This document shows, piece after piece, positions 21,301 through 31,731 of a stretch of DNA of 64,000 nucleotides. Made by a program: the position numbers and the translations under genes. Where the stretch lies: assembly GCA_001600875.1 (NCBI GenBank), contig BCLD01000011.1, positions 750,355-814,354 on the forward strand, read 5' to 3'. The notes beneath the pieces are model-generated. The model searched no databases and was not told where the DNA came from. It was given only the letters and a program-made list of their open reading frames with translations. Numbering within the stretch: the first letter of the stretch is position 1; every line of letters starts with the position of its first letter. Origin of the DNA: Solicoccozyma terricola (Eukaryota; Basidiomycota; Tremellomycetes; Filobasidiales; Piskurozymaceae).

Positions 21301-22660
21301 GCTGTTGTACAATCTGCCAAAGGATCAGGTCACCTCGACCGGACAGCCATTCTGGTCCGGGCCCAAACGAGCACCCGACCCTTTGAAGTTTGATATCAAC
21401 GAGGTGAGCTGTGTGGCACGTGTCATCGCTGTAGCGGTGGTTTGGTTGACAAAACCCGTCCGTTGCAGCCCGCACACCTTGACTACCTGATCGCTGCTGC
21501 CAATCTGCACGCCTACAACTACGGTCTCAAAGGCGACAACGACCCTGCTCTATTCCAGAAGGTGGTCAGCGCCATGTCAGTCCCCGAGTTCACACCAAAG
21601 TCTGGCGTGAAGATCCAGGTCAACGAGAATGAGCCTGTCAACAATGAGGAGTCTGGTGTGTATATCGGACATGCGTCTTGCCGACTCGTGCACTGACTAT
21701 CGCCCTGAATACGGACAGTTGACGAGTCCGACATCCAGAGCATTCTCGCGACCCTTCCTCAGCCATCCGACTTGGCCGGCTTCCGTCTCAAGCCTGTCGA
21801 ATTCGAAAAGGACGATGACACCAACCACCACATCGATTTCATCACCGCCGCGTCAAATCTACGTGCCATGAATTATGACATTGCACCCGCTGACAAGCAC
21901 AAGACCAAGCTGATCGCTGGAAAGATCATCCCAGCCATTGCTACCACCACCGCATTGGCGACTGGTCTGGTTTGTTTGGAGTTGTACAAGGTGAGTCCGG
22001 CGCAAAGGTAGGATGATCCTTGAACCACACCTCAAACGGCTTGCCCGTAACGCAGATCATCGACGGCAAGAAGAAGCTCGAGGATTACAAGAATGGCTTC
22101 GTCAACTTGGCGCTGCCCTTCTTTGGTTTCTCTGAGCCAATCGCTGCCGCCAAGCAGAAGGTGAGTGCAGTGGGTTGAGGTCGGTGTGACAATGATGATA
22201 TCTGAATGCGATTGACCGTTTCGCAGTACGGCGAAGTCGAGTGGACTATCTGGGACCGTTTCGACATCTATGGCAATCCTTCGTTGAAGGATGTCATCGA
22301 GTGGTTCGAGCGGGAGCACAAGCTCGAGCTCACGATGTTGTCATCTGGCGTTTCGATGATATGGTCTTCATTTACTCCGCCGAAGAAGGTAAGTGCTCCC
22401 GTCCGATGCAGTATTTGCAGAGCTGACAGTGGAAACACATCAGGCCCAGGAACGTCTACCGATGAAGATGAGTGAGGTAGTGGAGCACGTAAGCAAGAAG
22501 CCAGTGCCACCTCATGCGAGAAACATCCTGGTAGAGGTGATGTGCAACGACACCGAGGGCGAGGATGTGGAGGTGGGTATGCGTGATGAAGGCAAGCGAA
22601 GTCTGATACTGATGAATCTTTTTTCGGCGACAGGTCCCTTATTGTTTGATTCACATTTAA
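18384..22660 (+). CDS. UBA1: Ubiquitin-activating enzyme E1
   Basis: Uba1 adenylates ubiquitin and passes it through a thioester to E2 enzymes. The 5' end is built from very small exons (31, 6, 22 and 20 bases) that together encode [20 protein letters not shown] then [25 protein letters not shown] is the conserved E1 entry. The inactive adenylation half has [19 protein letters not shown]. The active half has [15 protein letters not shown] (nucleotide binding) and [17 protein letters not shown]. The catalytic cysteine motif is [27 protein letters not shown] and [20 protein letters not shown] follow, then the ubiquitin-fold domain ([16 protein letters not shown]). The C-terminus is [10 protein letters not shown], spliced from a last exon at 22634-22660. 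Length, about 1,000 residues, fits the family. It is convergent with the NudC-domain gene, with about 100 bases between the stops. Confidence 0.95.
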
Positions 22661-22757
22661 AGGATGGGAAGACGACTGAAACTAGACAGCGTATTGGATT
22701 GCAATGTATATCGATGAAATGACGGCAGACGCATGAAGGACTTTTGCATAGTATCCC

Positions 22758-24973
22758 TCAGCCCCATATGCGGGACAACACAACCAGCGCCTTCTCGCAC
22801 AGGCCTACTACGACTGGGTTCTTGCCCGTCATCACCATCCTGACTCCGATGAGATTTCCTAGATCTTCCATGCCATCTGTTCCCGCCACTCCAAACTTGA
22901 CGACGTTTTGGCTTGCCGTCGTCGCTTTGCTCTTTCCGCTGTCCGTCTTTCCTACACCGGCGTCATTGGGTGGGAAGTAAATGTAGACGTTGCCACCCAT
23001 CCCACGAGCTTGTCGACTCTCGAAGGCGAAGACTGTCGGTCCGGTGTCACCTTTCGGTTGGAAGTGGTGAACGAATTGCGTGTCCCTCTTGGAGGAGAGG
23101 ACGAATGATAGAGCTGGTGAGGTTGCGACATGGGTCCATGCTGAATTCGCGGTCGTGGCAGGGGCAAACACCGATCCGTCCACATGGGATTTGAGGATGA
23201 TGCTCTCTACCATATCATCATCACCAATAACGAAGGGATACGACAGTATCGTCTCCGCGTTCTTTGGCCGGACCACCACTTTGCCATATTCATCCACATA
23301 TGAAACCATAAATTCTTTTCCGGCCTTTGCCGAACTGCCATACCCAGCGCCGGCGGATCCTTGCATCCCGTCGGGAATATCATCTTCGTCCTCCATTTCC
23401 TCTCTCATCAGACCGGGTAAACTGGCTCCAACTCCAGCACCACCGTTCGACCCAGGTTGACCGAACTCTGATGTGAATTGTTGCAACCTATCCATTGTAG
23501 CAGCCATGACTTCCTCATCGACCGTCTCCGCGACTTCCTCCTCTTCTACCGTTTCCTCATTCTCCAATTCTATCCAAGGAGCGAATACTCCCACCCACCT
23601 GACTCCAGCATTCGCTTTCTCCAGGTGAATTTCCAAACTCGCGATTCCTCCTTCTTCGTCTCGTTCGAATGTCCATGTAGATTCATCAGGGTGAATCGCA
23701 TCCCACCAATCTCGACGACCTGTCTTTCCGGCTTTTTCCAACCATCTCGTTAGAGCCGGAGATAATGATGAAGCATCACGAGTGAATAGTTGGAGGTCGA
23801 GAGTGTGCGGACGAAGAAGACAGACGATGTCGCGTGTAGCATCGAGAGTCGTGGGTAATCGGAAAATGATGTTGATAGACGTCGAAGATTGCGTCCATGT
23901 GTACGGTGGAGTCGTTGATGCTGCTTCTGAAGAAGACGTTGCTTGTTGCATTGATACATTCTCTGCAGGTGTTTCTTCGATAACCGGTTTCGCCACCTCT
24001 ATGCCTGCTGGCCCTCCAATCGTCCACCCAACAATTTTCTCGTCTTGCTTTATCGCCTTGAAGTACTTTGGTAATTCCTCGGTTCTCAAACTCCACTTGA
24101 CGTCCAATTTCTCAGGCTTCCCTTCCATCTTCGATTCCTGTCGACCAGAGGGTATCTCTACGCAAAGGATTGAAAACGACGTCTCCGGCCTAGGTGGTCG
24201 GGATGACCATTTGGATCGAGCTATATCGATTGTCCGATGTAAGGTTCGAGAGAGGATTGCCTGGATTGAAGGTGACCCATCGGAGGAAGAGGACGCTGCA
24301 GAATGAATGAGGAATGGATGGGTCGAAGATGATGCCCCCTCCTCATCCTCTTGTGATGATGGCAGTGAAAGCTCGTATTCCGCGACGACATGACCTTTAT
24401 CGTTCGACACATCAATCACAGAGAGATCACCACCTCCAGAGGAAGCGAGGATAACGTGAGATTGTGATATCGCATACAAAGAGGGTGATTCATTGAATGT
24501 GAACGAGGATGACGAAGAGATAGGGACTGGAAGAGATGCCAAGATTGCGTATTGAGGAGTCGGTCGACCGTCTGCTCCCTAGCACCGTCGAGAGGGAAAC
24601 AAGTTCAGTCACAGCCAAACCTGGGCCGACCTGGAAAGCAACCTACGTTCAACCTGCATGAAACCACATTGCAATCCTTGTCTACCCATACTACCTCGTC
24701 CGTGTGAATCCCATTATGCAGGTAATTCCACTCGACTCTCTTCTTGGTCTCTTTGTAGCCTGTTGCTCCGGATTCAGAGCGAGCGACGTAATGGGACGGT
24801 GGTAGGGGAAGGGTGTGGACGTCGGACTGGGCGGGATGCGATGAGAGTCGGTAGGTTTCGAAGAGCGGGTAGGAGAGGAGAGGGTCGGTGGAGAAGAGAC
24901 TGGGTGGTGGTGGTGGTGGTGGCATGGTGATGGTGATGCGGTTGATGTCCAAGTTGCGAGTTGATGATGACAT
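22758..24973 (-). CDS. NudC/CS-domain protein (NUDCD1-like)
   Basis: Two exons join at an intron at about 24583-24650. Exon one starts MSSSTRNLDINRITIT and ends CNVVSCRLN. Exon two reads GADGRPTPQYAIL and continues for about 600 residues. The N-terminal part (DPLLSYPLFETYRLSS, YAISQSHVILASSGGGDLSV) resembles the beta-propeller-like region of NUDCD1. A CS domain begins at about PYTWTQSSTSINIIFRLP and contains LFTRDASSLSPALTRW and WWDAIHPDESTWTFE, the hallmark of NudC/p23-like folds. The C-terminal part carries DIPDGMQ and FKKG-like aromatic segments and ends in IWG. CS-domain proteins act as Hsp90-associated co-chaperones. A role beyond that is inferred. The promoter is shared with the PPIP5K gene. 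Confidence 0.85.
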
Positions 24974-25167
24974 CCCTATCGCCGCACATGGTGACTGCCG
25001 TCTTGGAAGAAATAAATCGATAATTCCGACCGAACAGCAATCTGGCGATGGTGTCAACGTCGTCGACATCTACAGTAACATCTTCAGGACCTCCATAGAC
25101 GGCTAGGTCCAGGCTCATCCCCCCCCCCCCCCCCCCTGGTCCCACCCTCCGTCTGCTGCTCCCCGTC
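24974..25167. promoter_or_regulatory. Divergent promoter with 18-base poly-C
   Basis: The 194 bases separate the starts of the NUDCD1-like gene and the PPIP5K gene. They contain an uninterrupted C run at 25119-25136, close upstream of the PPIP5K ATG. Confidence 0.6.
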
Positions 25168-28100
25168 ATGAACACACCGCCGACGCCAACCAAAGACCCG
25201 TCCTTCGTCTCTCTCGTTCCTCCGTCACCGTCTCGTCCTCGCAACTCTCGCATCCCGGCCGTCTATGCTTCCAACTACACCACCGTTCCCAACCCTACCT
25301 CATCCAACTCCTCTCTCATGCCACCTCCTAATCCCTCGATCGACATATCGGCCTCCTCGCCATCCGAGTCAACGTCGCCGAGGAATCGGCCTGGTACGCC
25401 AGCGGAGGATCCAGTCGTTCTTGGTGTCTGCGCAATGGACGTCAAAGCCAGGAGTAAGGCCATGAGAGAGATCTTGACGAGGTTGGTGGAGATTGAGAAG
25501 GGTGGTGTCGATGTCAAGTTGTTCGGAGATATGGTTATCCTTGAGGAGGGTTAGTTGTGGTGTTTCCTTCGACTCCTCAACTGTCCATATAGTCTGACCG
25601 TTCCTTGATCCTCCCTCCAACCAGATATCACCCACTGGCCACCCGTCGACGTCCTGATCTCCTTCTTCTCCACCGATTTCCCTCTTCCAAAAGCAATCTT
25701 ATACACCCAACTACCTAACCCCACTCGTCCACCTCCAATCTCTATTAACTCCCTCGCCATGCAATCGCTACTATGGGATCGTCGTCTCGTCCTCGCCATC
25801 CTCGATCATATCGGCGTTCCTACTCCTCGTCGAGCAGAGGTCAGCAGAGACGGTGGACCCAGAGTTCCATCGCGTCTCCGAGAACGAGTTCGTCGAGATC
25901 TAGGAATGGTACTTCCTGGTCCACTCGCAGAGGGAGAGGAAGCTTGGGGACCAGTCGTCGTACCAGACAGATGGAAGGGCAGAAAGATAGACCAAAAGGT
26001 TCCAAAAGCTAAAGAAGTAGTGTTGACGGAGGATGGAGATGCTATTACCGTAGGAGATACGGTAGTGATGAAACCGTTCGTGGAAAAACCAGTAGACGGA
26101 GAAGATCATAATGTCTACATCTACTATAAAGGAGGCGGAGGAAGAAGATTGTTTAGAAAGGTGATTTTCGGAATGCTGGAACTCGGAAAAAGATGTGTAT
26201 GTCATGCTGACTTCCGATCACAACGCAGATTGGAAACAAGTCCAGTGAATACGATCCTAATCTCATTCATCCGAGAACAGACGGTTCGTTCATCTACGAG
26301 GAATTCATCAATGTGGACAATGGTGAGCATGCCTGAGCCGCTTCCTTGATTGAATCTACTGACCTTTATCCCTGGCTCTCGCTCCATTCCTGCAGCCGAA
26401 GACATCAAAATATACACAGTTGGTCCAGACTATACGCACGCAGAGACCCGGAAATCACCTGTTGTGGATGGTCTTGTACGTCGTAACGCCGACGGCAAAG
26501 AAACCCGTTTCATCACTCAATTGTCCGACGATGAGAAGGGATGGGCTAGAGATATCGTCGAAGGCTTCGGTCAGAGAGTTTGTGGGTTCGATTTGTTGAG
26601 GTGTACCAACGATGATGGGGAGAGGAGGAGTTTGATCATTGACGTGAATGGGTGGAGTTTTGTCAAGGGTAACCAGGTGTGTGAGAATTTCGGATTCGAC
26701 TTGTGGTCTGAGACTGAAACCTGTCATAACTTCGGTGCATCGTTTCATAGGCATATTACGGTAAGTTCCGTTATCTGGACTAGGCTGATTCCGTGCTGAA
26801 TACTGTATACACTTCGAATAGATAAAGCAGCCGAAATCCTCTCAAATGTTTGTCAAACGGCCCGTGCTCGAAAGCGCAAGTTGGCAGAAGCCGAGGCTAT
26901 GGCTTCACCTCACGGCGTCCAAGTGAGCAAACGCAAGGAAGAGAAAATTGCGCAGGCTAGTAGCTCGACTTTGAGGGCCACGGTAACGGTGTTCAGACAC
27001 TCGGACAGGACGCCAAAGATGAAGCTCAAAGTACGTGACATCGAGTTATCGCCACATGGCCCCATCAGCTCAAGTCAGGCTATCTTCACAGTTCTCGTTC
27101 CCCGCTCACGAAAGCTACAGCAAGCCGTTCCTTCGCTTGCTCCGCGGCCATCGCGAGGAAATCATCCTCCGGGATCCGGAACAGCTGCAGTACATTCTAA
27201 AAGCGGCGGACGAAGCCGCCGAGCTTCCTGGAGTGTCTCACGAGATACTCACCAAGCTTGGTCAGCTCAAGGATGTCCTCGGCAAGAAGATGATGCTGCC
27301 TGGTACCAAGGCGCAACTGAAACCCGGCTTCTTCAAAAAAAAGGACAAGAAGGTCGAAATTGCCGATGGGGAAGGCAAGGAGAAGCCTGTAGAGGACGAT
27401 GAGGGAGACGTCACAGAGACAGAATCCAAGGGCAAGCAAAAACGAGTTAAGGAATGGATTCAGGACTCGAGTAACATCCCGACGCCCAAGCTGGAAAATG
27501 CGCAGCCCGTGCCGTTCGTGCCGGGGCCTCGTGGTCCGGCGTCACCACCTGTCCAAGCTAACAGCCCTTCGCAACTCGCGCCATTCGCCGAGCGACTTCC
27601 GAAAGACGGAGGCAAGCCAGACGAAAGCCCTACGTCACCCCGCAAGTCAAATTCTGGGCATATCACAGATACATCCTCTCGGCATGATGAAAGCATCTTT
27701 GACGAGGACGTTGTGATCCCGGATGGACTGGAGAAGATGCAGCTGGTCGTTAAATGGGGAGGAGAGTCGACGCATTCGTCTCGATATCAGTCACGGGATC
27801 TCGGAGATACATTCAAGAAGGACCTCATGATTATGAACAAGGACGTGCTGAATAATGTTAGGATCTACACATCATCGGAACGACGAGTCATCAACACCGC
27901 GCAGATCTTCGCCCACGCCCTCCTAGGCAAGGAAGCTACGCCCACCTCAGCTGCCAGCCTGCGTCGCCCAGATGAGGAGACTCCATCTCCGCTGATTAAA
28001 CACATTATTCAACGACGGGACCTGCTGGATGACAATAATGCTGCGAAAGAGCTTATCGACGAGGCAAAGAAGAAGCTGAAGGTGCGGGGAGATGGGTTCT

Positions 28101-29582
28101 TCTACTGGTCAGGAGGACGATGCTGACTTTGAGTCTTGTCCCGTAGATTCTCCTTCGGCCGGGGGAGAGCGAGAAGCGTCCTGAGCTCGCCTGGCCGCGG
28201 TCTCTGAAGAAGGAGCCTGTGGAAGTTGTCAAGGTAAGGAAAATTGAGGGCAATCTGTAGATACAAGGATCTGATATCTAGCGTGTCACACAGGAGGTCA
28301 TCTCTCAAATGACTGAGCTTCGCGAGATCATGCGACGGAATTACGAGAACGGGGTTGCTGACAAGATTCAACAGCGTTGGTGCAGCGGTGATTCTGGGTG
28401 GCTTTTCAGGGAGCGGTGGGAAAAGCTGTTCGACGATTTCGTTGGCATCAAGCAGGAAAAGTTCGATCCATCGAGGGTGAGTGTATCGTTCTGTTTGCAG
28501 CGTTAGTCCATCCGTTGATATTGTCATTCTCGTGCAGGTATCTGAACTATATGACAGCTTGAAATACGACTCGTTGCAGTATGTCGAGACTGGCAACCGC
28601 TACGATTAGGCAAGGCTGACACCCCAATTTCCGGCAACAGCAACCGGCAATTCCTGCTATCTATCTTTGACCCTGAAGGCAAAGTCGACTCCAAGGATGG
28701 TAAAGTCGGCGGTGATAGACGTGCGTAGCGGAATAGAAAGAGCCTCGAACAGCCTGAAGCTCATGAAACACCATCTTCCAGGCCTTCACGAGCTATTTGC
28801 TCGCGCGAAAGCCCTATTTGATCTTGTCGCCCCTCAGGAATATGGTATCGACATGGCTGCCAAAGAAGAGATCGGCGTCCTTACGTCACTTCCGCTCCTT
28901 CGCAAGATCGTCAACGATCTCTCGCAGGCCAAGGAAACCGGCAACTCCCTTGCTTGCTTCTACTTCACCAAGGAATCTCACATCACCACCCTTCTTCACC
29001 TTCTGCTCGCCTCGGGACTCCCTATCTCCCCCAATGTCCGAATCCCGGAGCTCGATTACTGCTCCCATATCACATTCGAGCTCTATGAGAGACATTCGGG
29101 TAGTGCAGGGACCGGTCAAAAGGATTACTCGATCAGGGTGTCTGCCAGTGAAGGAGCGCATAGCCCGGCGGTATTAGATTCGTCGGTGGATGCGGTGAGT
29201 GTGGCAATAAGCGGATGAGACGGTACTATGGCTCATCGATGTGATTTTGGATTTAGCGACATACTCTTACTGTCCAACCGAGACGAAAACTTACGCCGCA
29301 CATCGATTACGATTCCGCCGTCAAGTCCTTGTCCAAGCATTTTGATAAAGGGCTTTCCTTTTCAACCACGCCGCTGGAGGTGAGTAGGCGGCCAGTGAAG
29401 AAGCAGCACCACGCATCACCACCTGTGCTTACTTTGGCTCTATGTTCGAACAGGGTGATGCTGTATACCTCAAGAAATCCATACAGGACGAAGCGGTGCT
29501 CCCGCTGTCGTTGTCTAGACATGGCGACGAGACGCCGAGAATCATGAGCTCTGCGTCGAGCGATAGGAGCGAAGGTACATAG
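25168..29582 (+). CDS. ASP1: Diphosphoinositol pentakisphosphate kinase, Vip1/Asp1 (PPIP5K)
   Basis: This bifunctional enzyme makes inositol pyrophosphates with an N-terminal ATP-grasp kinase and can remove them with a histidine-acid-phosphatase-like domain. The start is ATG 25168. After a Ser/Pro-rich leader come [57 protein letters not shown] and [20 protein letters not shown]. They are followed by [29 protein letters not shown] and [15 protein letters not shown], all kinase-domain signatures. The phosphatase domain starts at [14 protein letters not shown] (RHxxRxP). It continues with [14 protein letters not shown], [36 protein letters not shown] and [16 protein letters not shown] motifs. 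A Pro/Ser-rich insert lies between FKKKDKK and [15 protein letters not shown]. One intron near 28697 is only about 43 bases. The C-terminus ends SSDRSEGT. Confidence 0.93.
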
Positions 29583-29831
29583 ACTGTATGCAAGGAGACA
29601 GTGTAGGCCCACGGACTGAGAGATGCGATGACATGCTGTCGATCAGCCTGGTGTCGACCAAGATGGCTGGATATTTTTGCAGCCGACGCGACACGTCAAT
29701 CAACAACAAATTGTTGGACTTGCTTCAAGTCAGCGTCGGCCACATCATCATCATCCCTCCCTGCCCTCCGTCTCGATTATCGTATACTCTTATCCATCTT
29801 GCCCTCCGCCTCTGTACCCCTCTTTGCAGCC

Positions 29832-30986
29832 ATGAGTCCACGGAACCCGTTCATGGACACGCCCACCATGGACAAACCACCTTGGTCGGTGATCGACCTC
29901 TTCCTAGTGGACGGCAAGGTGGTCGCGCCCAAGCTCGAGGACATTGTCAACTTGAACAGTCGTTGGTTCTGGATCTGCATTGGTAGCATCCTCTTCAACC
30001 CTTTGTTCTGGAATGCCGTCGCGAGGAATGGTGAGTCTACACTGCAAGACGTTAGTTTGGCTTCTCCAGCTGGCTAATTCCAGCCGCTGTGTCTTCAGAA
30101 TACCGCAACAAGACAATGACCAAGGTCTTTGGTTCACCCAAGAAGGGTACCTACGCTCTTGCCGTTATCATTTTCTCTCTGGGTATCATCCGGGACTTTG
30201 TGTGGGTGCGGTCTGGGTTTCCTGGCCAATGCCGTCGCTTATCTCACTTTCTTCCTCCAGCTTCAAACAAGCTCTTGCTCAACAGCCGTCTGCTGAGACT
30301 CTCTCATTCCCAGCGGTTCAAGCAGCTGGTATCGCGTTGTTCGTAGGCGGCCAGATCCTAGTCTTGACCTCCATCTTCGCTCTCGGTGTTACTGGCACCT
30401 ATCTTGGAGACTATTTTGGCATTCTCATGTCCGAACGAGTGACTGGTTTCCCCTTCAATCTCATGGAGAATCCCATGTACAACGGATCGACCATGTGCTT
30501 TATCGGTACGGCTATCTGGTACCAGAAGCCAGCGGGCCTTATCATCTCGGCTATCGTCTTCGTGGTTTATCAGATCGCGCTGGCTTACGAGGGGTATGTG
30601 ATGGGAGCTATCTGAAGCTCCGTATTCACATCCAAAATCTGACGCATCGAACAAATTCGCACAGACCCTTCACTGACAAGATCTACTCTGGCGCCGCGAA
30701 AAAGTCTGATTCTACTCGATCTAGACAAGCAGCGACACCTGTCAAATCCACTCGATCAACCACACCCCCACCTGGCATCCTACACGCTCCTCTCCTCAAT
30801 TCGACTCCGAAGAACCGATCGTACGCCGCAGCGACTGAACGTCCTCGTCAGCAAGGGGGGTTGAAATCCACTGATCCTAAACCCATCAAGGCGCCAGTTC
30901 CAACGCATTTGACGGAGGAGTCTCCAGCTAGTCCAGTGAGAGTCACCAGGTCGAGATCGAGGGCGAGATTAGTTGAGGATGATTAG
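29832..30986 (+). CDS. OPI3: Phosphatidyl-N-methylethanolamine N-methyltransferase, Opi3/PEMT type, with C-terminal extension
   Basis: Opi3-type enzymes carry out the last methylations of phosphatidylethanolamine to phosphatidylcholine in the ER membrane. Exons from ATG 29832 encode DLFLVDGKVVAPKLEDIVNL, FWICIGSILFNPLFWNAVAR, EYRNKTMTKVFGSPKKGTYA and FKQALAQQPS. They are followed by the SAM-binding core GTYLGDYFGILMSERVTGFP, then NPMYNGSTMCFIGTAIWYQK and YQIALAYEGPFTDKIY. About four hydrophobic segments are visible. Family members normally end shortly after PFTxxIY. Here an in-frame Ser/Thr/Arg-rich tail of about 100 residues follows and ends SRSRARLVEDD. It is joined to the core by a conventional intron at about 30599-30661. 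The tail looks disordered and basic. Confidence 0.9.
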
Positions 30987-31358
30987 GCGACGCGTGCGGT
31001 GGCAGCGTGGGATGTTGGTGTTGGGGAAGTTCAACATGAAGTAGAAAAGAAAGAAAAACTTCAAAAGCCAAGGAGCAAAGGGCGAGCTGAGAACATTTCG
31101 ATTTAGTCCTCCACTTTTCTCTATTGTATTCGTTTTCTTGAGTCGTTCACTAGGGAGACGGATATACGCATTCATCTGCGAGTCAGAGTCCACGAGGTTC
31201 CAACATGAACACGGTCTCCGCGTTCAACATGGGGAAATGGATTAGTCTGGTTGCCCCCCGCCGCCCACGCAGTCGCTTGGATCATGCTGCCATCCATCCT
31301 GTAGGAAGCTGAATTGCAGGCCATTATATAGCTCGGGCTAAAAATGTGCAAAAATGAA
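30987..31358. other. Intergenic region between OPI3 and tRNA-Glu
   Basis: No gene is supported. This is 3' flank of OPI3 plus downstream flank of the minus-strand tRNA. A short run complementary to poly-T, the usual RNA polymerase III stop, is expected just below 31358. Positions 31338-31354 are A-rich on the + strand, that is, T-rich on the tRNA strand, which fits. Confidence 0.55.
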
Positions 31359-31465
31359 TTCCCATGCGGGGAGTCGAACCCCGATTTTTCGCGACATTTG
31401 AATGATTGCTCATTTCAGATGCGGAAATTGAAAAGCGAATATACTAACCGTTGTACTACATAGGA
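31359..31465 (-). tRNA. tRNA-Glu (anticodon UUC) with an intron of about 34 bases
   Basis: Read on the minus strand, a 7-base-pair acceptor stem forms between TCCTATG (31465 side) and CATGGGA. The D arm is GTAC..GTAT with AACGGTTA in its loop. The anticodon stem TTCGC/GCGAA is perfect, with loop TTTTCA and anticodon TTC. The T arm is CGGGG-TTCGACT-CCCCG. Between the loop and the 3' anticodon strand lies an intron of about 34 bases after position 37, the canonical site. The B box GGTTCGACTCC is intact and the discriminator is A. T-rich DNA follows downstream. Confidence 0.92.
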
Positions 31466-31731
31466 CTTGGATGTTAGAGATTGGTTTGTTATCAATATAC
31501 CCTTTTATTTGCCAAGATGCACGAAACAGGCCTATAATCTTCGAGCAGAACTTCGTTTGGACAGTCATTTCTGGTAAAGTATATATATCAACTACCGAAA
31601 GGTCAAGAAATACAAACCGCAAACGATCCGTCTATCTTCACTTATAAGGCAGCTTGTTTGCATCCATCCGCGCCTATGCAGCGTAGCTAATTATCAGCAT
31701 GTAACACTTCTCCGTAGGATCCCCTCAAGGC

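Noticed and set aside
24774..25253. Minus-strand frame beginning MSLDLAVYGG-like upstream of the NUDCD1-like gene
   Set aside because: It overlaps the NUDCD1-like first exon in another frame and crosses the poly-C tract and the PPIP5K start. The NUDCD1 exon is explained by ATG 24973.
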